This document shows positions 7,576-10,176 of a stretch of 10,176 bases of DNA, in pieces. Source of the DNA: Streptococcus oralis (GTDB lineage Bacteria; Bacillota; Bacilli; Lactobacillales; Streptococcaceae); contig CALHBZ010000044.1 of NCBI GenBank assembly GCA_937930605.1, forward strand, positions 1 to 10,176, in the 5' to 3' direction. Within the stretch, counting starts at the first letter, position 1. Every line of letters starts with the position of its first letter. The notes under the pieces were generated by a model that saw nothing but the letters and a program-made list of their open reading frames with translations, searched no databases and had not been told where the DNA came from. The translations under genes and the position numbers were made by a program.

Positions 7576-8168
7576 TCTCTCTTCACCTGTTCATAGCTTT
7601 CTTTTCCATCATTGAGCTTGTCCCAAATCACTATTTGCCCACTTTTGAGAGATTTTTGCACATCAATAATGCGTTGATTGGAAGATCCGCGGAACTGGAG
7701 CATGAGATTGCGCTTGCTTTTGTCATAACGACCATCGACAAGGATGTCAATCAGCGACAAGAGTTCCAGTTTGTCTGGAGTCTCCAGCATCATCTCTTCC
7801 CAAGTATAACCTGTCCAAGACCAGATGTCTTTATCTGACAATTCCTTCCGAATGCGTTTAACGAGAGGCAAGAGAATGCCCGTATTGAGGAATGGTTCTC
7901 CTCCCAGTAAAGTCAATCCTTGAACATAGGGCTGGGCAAGGTCTACCATAATCTGTTCTTCCAACTCTGCTGTATAAGGAATGCCTGCATTGAAAGACCA
8001 TGTCGCCACATTATAACATCCCTCGCAGTGAAACATGCAACCTGATACATAGAGAGAGTTGCGCACACCTTCTCCATCTACAAAGTTAAAGGCCTTGTAA
8101 TCAATAATTCGCCCTTTACTGAGTTCTTCACTTTTCCACTCGCCTGGTTTTGGTGTATTCCATGTCAT
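7572..8168 (-). CDS. nrdG: Anaerobic ribonucleoside-triphosphate reductase activating protein
   Basis: A radical-SAM activase of 198 aa. It uses a [4Fe-4S] cluster and S-adenosylmethionine to generate the glycyl radical on NrdD. The cluster motif C-x3-C-x2-C is present as CMFHCEGC (Cys 44, 48, 51), with the SAM-binding GGEPF at 89-93. The upstream DGEGVRNSLYVSGC stretch is characteristic of the NrdG/PflA group. I chose the ATG at 8168 over an in-frame TTG at 8192: GGAG lies 8 nt before the ATG, whereas the TTG lies inside the end of the acetyltransferase gene with no suitable binding site. The stop overlaps the next start as ATGA, which predicts translational coupling to the kinase gene. The gene is complete and of normal size. 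Confidence 0.96.
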   Translation of the reverse strand: MTWNTPKPGEWKSEELSKGRIIDYKAFNFVDGEGVRNSLYVSGCMFHCEGCYNVATWSFNAGIPYTAELEEQIMVDLAQPYVQGLTLLGGEPFLNTGILLPLVKRIRKELSDKDIWSWTGYTWEEMMLETPDKLELLSLIDILVDGRYDKSKRNLMLQFRGSSNQRIIDVQKSLKSGQIVIWDKLNDGKESYEQVKRE

Positions 8169-8173
8169 GCTGT

Positions 8174-8674
8174 CTACTCCAAGTCTATCCAATAGCGCTC
8201 CGTTCCGTTTCGAACATCCTCCAACTCCCCACCATTAGCTAAGATAACAGCTCGGCTTGCTGGATTTTCTGTGCTACAGGTCACTAAAGCTCGTTTAATA
8301 TTCTTTCCCTTAGCAACTTGTAGACCTTGTCGGAGGGATTCTTTCGCATAACCCTTACCTCTTTCAGAGGGGCGGACGGAGTAGCCAATATGGCCCCCAT
8401 TTTCTAGTAAGTAGTCATTTAATCGGAGACGAAGGTTGAGAAAGCCAAGAGCCTGGCCTGCTACGTCAAAACTAACCAGCTGGATAGCAGGAACCCAGTT
8501 TTCAGGAATATTGAGTCCCGCTTCCGCTTGAAGATTTTCTTCTAGCCACTCTTCATAAACAAAATTGTTGGCGTTCCAAAACCCACCATCGTGGGCTGAT
8601 TGAGTCTGTTCAAACTCTGCCATCATCTCTAAAATCGCTTCTTTATCTTCCAAACTTGGTCTGCGTAGTTCCAT
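8174..8674 (-). CDS. GNAT-family N-acetyltransferase
   Basis: A predicted cytoplasmic acyltransferase of 166 aa that would use acetyl-CoA; the acceptor is unknown. The single GNAT domain covers nearly the whole protein. Motif A is clear near residues 109-130: a beta strand (GHIGYSVRP) leads into RGKGYAKESL, matching the R-x-x-G-x-G/A pyrophosphate loop of the family. A strand with ALVTCSTENPASRAVILANGG follows, the usual motif B, where the Asn and the AS-R stretch sit near CoA in related enzymes. No signal peptide or membrane segment is present. The start is set by AGGAGG 5 nt upstream. The TAG stop (8176-8174) lies 5 nt before the nrdG ATG, so the two are probably cotranslated. Its place between nrdD and nrdG does not reveal a substrate. 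Confidence 0.9.
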   Translation of the reverse strand: MELRRPSLEDKEAILEMMAEFEQTQSAHDGGFWNANNFVYEEWLEENLQAEAGLNIPENWVPAIQLVSFDVAGQALGFLNLRLRLNDYLLENGGHIGYSVRPSERGKGYAKESLRQGLQVAKGKNIKRALVTCSTENPASRAVILANGGELEDVRNGTERYWIDLE

Positions 8675-8679
8675 CCTTA

Positions 8680-8685
8680 CCTCCT
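8680..8685 (-). promoter_or_regulatory. Ribosome binding site of the GNAT gene
   Basis: A perfect AGGAGG stands 5 nt before the ATG at 8674. It fixes the acetyltransferase start and lies just past the terminator-like hairpin, so translation of this gene does not depend on ribosomes arriving from upstream. Confidence 0.7.
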
Positions 8686-8693
8686 GCTAAGAG

Positions 8694-8719
8694 AAAAGCG
8701 AGAGCGGACTCTCACTTTT
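8694..8719. terminator. Bidirectional hairpin between the 46-aa gene and the acetyltransferase gene
   Basis: Arms 8694-8704 (AAAAGCGAGAG) and 8709-8719 (CTCTCACTTTT) pair over 11 bp with one G-T wobble around a 4-nt loop (CGGA; UCCG on the minus strand). On the minus strand the arm ends CTTTT and runs on as CTCTT. On the plus strand it is followed by ATTTTTTCTTTTTCTTG, the stronger U-tract. On the minus strand it could partly terminate or attenuate transcription from nrdD before the acetyltransferase gene, nrdG and the kinase gene, or protect the upstream mRNA end. Termination strength is inferred from shape only. Confidence 0.6.
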
Positions 8720-8858
8720 ATTTTTTCTTTTTCTTGTTTAAAAACTGTTCTCTGAGGTTGAGCAAGCGTTCTTTTTTTCCTACTCCACCTTTCGAATGTT
8801 TTTCATGATAACGGGTCACTTGAGCGCGTCCCTTATCGTCTAATTGGTATTTCCCCAT
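8718..8858 (-). CDS. Conserved-looking small basic protein of 46 aa, function unknown
   Basis: I recognise no domain. The ATG at 8858 lies 11 nt after the nrdD stop, preceded by AGAAGGAAATAG, a plausible ribosome binding site. The product begins MGKYQLDDKGRAQVTRYHEK and ends FLNKKKKK. It is soluble, has no membrane segment or signal peptide, and is very rich in Lys and Arg with a helix-forming middle (KKERLLNLREQF). The basic tail suggests nucleic-acid contact, but that is inference only. As I recall, mitis-group streptococci have a small hypothetical gene at this place after nrdD, which supports its being real, as do the tight spacing and operon position. Its TAA stop (8720-8718) falls in the 3' arm of a hairpin that follows the gene. 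Confidence 0.75.
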   Translation of the reverse strand: MGKYQLDDKGRAQVTRYHEKHSKGGVGKKERLLNLREQFLNKKKKK

Positions 8859-8869
8859 TCTATTTCCTT

Positions 8870-10176
8870 CTAATTTGTTACTTCATGCCCAACTGTCTTA
8901 ATAGTCGAGCCATTCATGTGTTTGACACGCGCAGCGATTTCCTTGTGGCGTCCGTTAACCATTGGACGCGCTTGAGGGTTTCCAAGATAGCCACAAGTTC
9001 GTTTTACAACATCTACTGTTTTTGGGTCGTTATTGCCACAGTTGGGACAAGCAAAACCTCTCTCAGTCGGTTCAAAATCCCCTTCAAAATCACACTTGTA
9101 GCAGCGATCAATCGGAGTATTGGTCCCTAGATAGCCAACACGGTCATAGGCATAGTCCCAGACAGCTTCCAGGGCCTTAGGATTTTGCTGAAGAACTGGA
9201 TACTCACAATAGTGAATAAAGCCACCTGATGCACCTGCTTCTGGATAGACTTTCTCAAAATCCAGTTTTTCAAACGGTGTTGGATTTTTACGGACATCAT
9301 AGTGGAAAGAGTTGGTGTAGTATTCCTTATCTGTGATATCCGGAATAGAGCCGAACTTCTCTGTATCCAAGCGACAGAAGCGGTCTGTCAGACTTTCAGA
9401 TGGTGTGGAGTAGATAGAGAAATGGTAACCATATTGGTCTGACCACTCTTCTACACGTCGTTTCATATCACGAATGATGTCAAGCGTGAATTCCTTGGCT
9501 TCAGGATTACTTTCCCAGCTGTTGCCAAAGAAGACCGTCGCCACTTCATACAAACCGATATAGCCCAACGAAACTGTCGCTCGACGATTCTTAAAGAGCT
9601 GGTCAACACTTTCTTCTTTACCTAGACGATAACCAAAAGCTCCGTACTGATAAAGGATAGGAGCATTTGCTGGTGTCGCTTCCTTGGTCCGTTCGACACG
9701 ATAAACCAGAGCATCCTCCGCAATGTTCATTCGCTCGTTGAAGATTTCCCAGAACTTGTTCAGATCACCTTCGGACTCGAGTGCGATACGAGGCAGATTG
9801 ACTGTCACAACACCTAGATTCATACGACCTGAATTGACCTCAATACCATTCTCATCCTTCCATCCTTGGAGGAAAGAACGGCAGCCCATAGGAACCTTGA
9901 AAGAACCTGTCAGCTCGATAATCTTATCATAGGACAAGACATCTGGGTACATCCGCTTGGTTGCACACTCAAGAGCCAACTGTTTGATGTCGTAGTTAGG
10001 TGAACCTTCCTCTAAGTTGAGTCCTCTTTTTAGCGTAAAGATGAGTTTAGGGAAGATGGCTGTTCGATGTTCTGAACCAAGTCCCTTGATACGAATGGTC
10101 AAGATAGCTTTTTGAATTTCCCGCTCAAAACGATTGGTTCCCAGACCAAAACCTAGTGAAGTAAAAGGTGTTTGTC
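8870..10176 (-). CDS. nrdD: Anaerobic (class III) ribonucleoside-triphosphate reductase, C-terminal part
   Basis: This cytoplasmic glycyl-radical enzyme reduces ribonucleoside triphosphates to deoxyribonucleotides without oxygen. The reading frame is open to the right window edge, so the N-terminus (ATP-cone and first barrel strands) is missing; 434 residues remain of about 735 usual for the family. The fragment opens with QTPFTSLGFGLG, typical of NrdD. A GCRSFL motif (Cys near fragment residue 98) is the expected thiyl-radical finger loop. Two CxxC pairs (Cys 358/361 and 376/379) form the C-terminal zinc site, followed by RTCGYLG, whose Gly 395 (codon 8992-8990) is the radical glycine. Spacing from the finger-loop Cys to this Gly is 297 residues, close to phage T4 NrdD as I remember it. 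It stops at TAG, 11 nt before the 46-aa gene. Its partner NrdG is encoded downstream in the same direction. The promoter lies outside the window. Confidence 0.97.
   Translation of the reverse strand, partial: QTPFTSLGFGLGTNRFEREIQKAILTIRIKGLGSEHRTAIFPKLIFTLKRGLNLEEGSPNYDIKQLALECATKRMYPDVLSYDKIIELTGSFKVPMGCRSFLQGWKDENGIEVNSGRMNLGVVTVNLPRIALESEGDLNKFWEIFNERMNIAEDALVYRVERTKEATPANAPILYQYGAFGYRLGKEESVDQLFKNRRATVSLGYIGLYEVATVFFGNSWESNPEAKEFTLDIIRDMKRRVEEWSDQYGYHFSIYSTPSESLTDRFCRLDTEKFGSIPDITDKEYYTNSFHYDVRKNPTPFEKLDFEKVYPEAGASGGFIHYCEYPVLQQNPKALEAVWDYAYDRVGYLGTNTPIDRCYKCDFEGDFEPTERGFACPNCGNNDPKTVDVVKRTCGYLGNPQARPMVNGRHKEIAARVKHMNGSTIKTVGHEVTN

Noticed and set aside
8168..8192. Longer nrdG start at TTG 8192
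   Set aside because: It lies within the end of the acetyltransferase gene without a spaced binding site; the ATG at 8168 has GGAG 8 nt upstream and gives the family-like start MTWNTPKPGEW.
10100..10102. TTG at 10102 as the start of nrdD
   Set aside because: The frame continues upstream to the window edge with clear NrdD sequence (QTPFTSLGFGLG...), so the codon is an internal leucine.

Overview
The window is a low-GC Firmicutes chromosome segment in which every gene reads on the minus strand, so transcription runs from the right edge to the left edge. The right part (about 10176 to 2800) matches what I know of the Streptococcus mitis/pneumoniae group in gene order and protein sequence. Its L4 carries the loop that in pneumococcus is numbered 63-74, at the same positions.

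Region 1 (10176-6949) is an anaerobic deoxyribonucleotide-synthesis cluster. In transcription order it holds the C-terminal 434 residues of the class III ribonucleotide reductase NrdD (cut by the window edge), a 46-residue basic protein of unknown function, a GNAT acetyltransferase, the radical-SAM activase NrdG, and a P-loop uridine-kinase-like protein coupled to nrdG by an ATGA overlap. NrdG puts the glycyl radical on NrdD; the roles of the other three are not evident. A bidirectional hairpin with T-rich flanks sits between the 46-aa gene and the acetyltransferase gene.

Region 2 (6948-6684) is the control region of the S10 operon. It has an extended -10 promoter (TTGCAA, 17 bp, TATTCT), upstream A-tracts, a plus-strand intrinsic terminator overlapping the promoter, and a leader of about 129 nt with a 5' hairpin and mutually exclusive base pairings.

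Region 3 (6683-20) is the S10-spc ribosomal protein operon: rpsJ, rplC, rplD, rplW, rplB, rpsS, rplV, rpsC, rplP, rpmC, rpsQ, rplN, rplX, rplE and rpsN. It continues past the left edge, where rpsH is expected. An unusually GC-rich, foldable 87-nt spacer lies between rplB and rpsS. Four genes start at non-ATG codons: rplB, rpsC and rplN at GTG, and rpsN at TTG.

The most notable observation is that the operon looks like a mosaic. From rpsJ through about residue 107 of S3, proteins and codon use (Leu CTT/TTG, TTA absent where read) are streptococcal. From the second half of rpsC to rpsN, the proteins instead resemble Enterococcus/Carnobacteriaceae-type homologues, and Leu codons shift strongly to TTA. 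This could be an inter-genus recombination inside rpsC or a chimeric assembly joined at a conserved gene; the sequence alone cannot decide. No mobile element, CRISPR array, tRNA or rRNA gene was seen.
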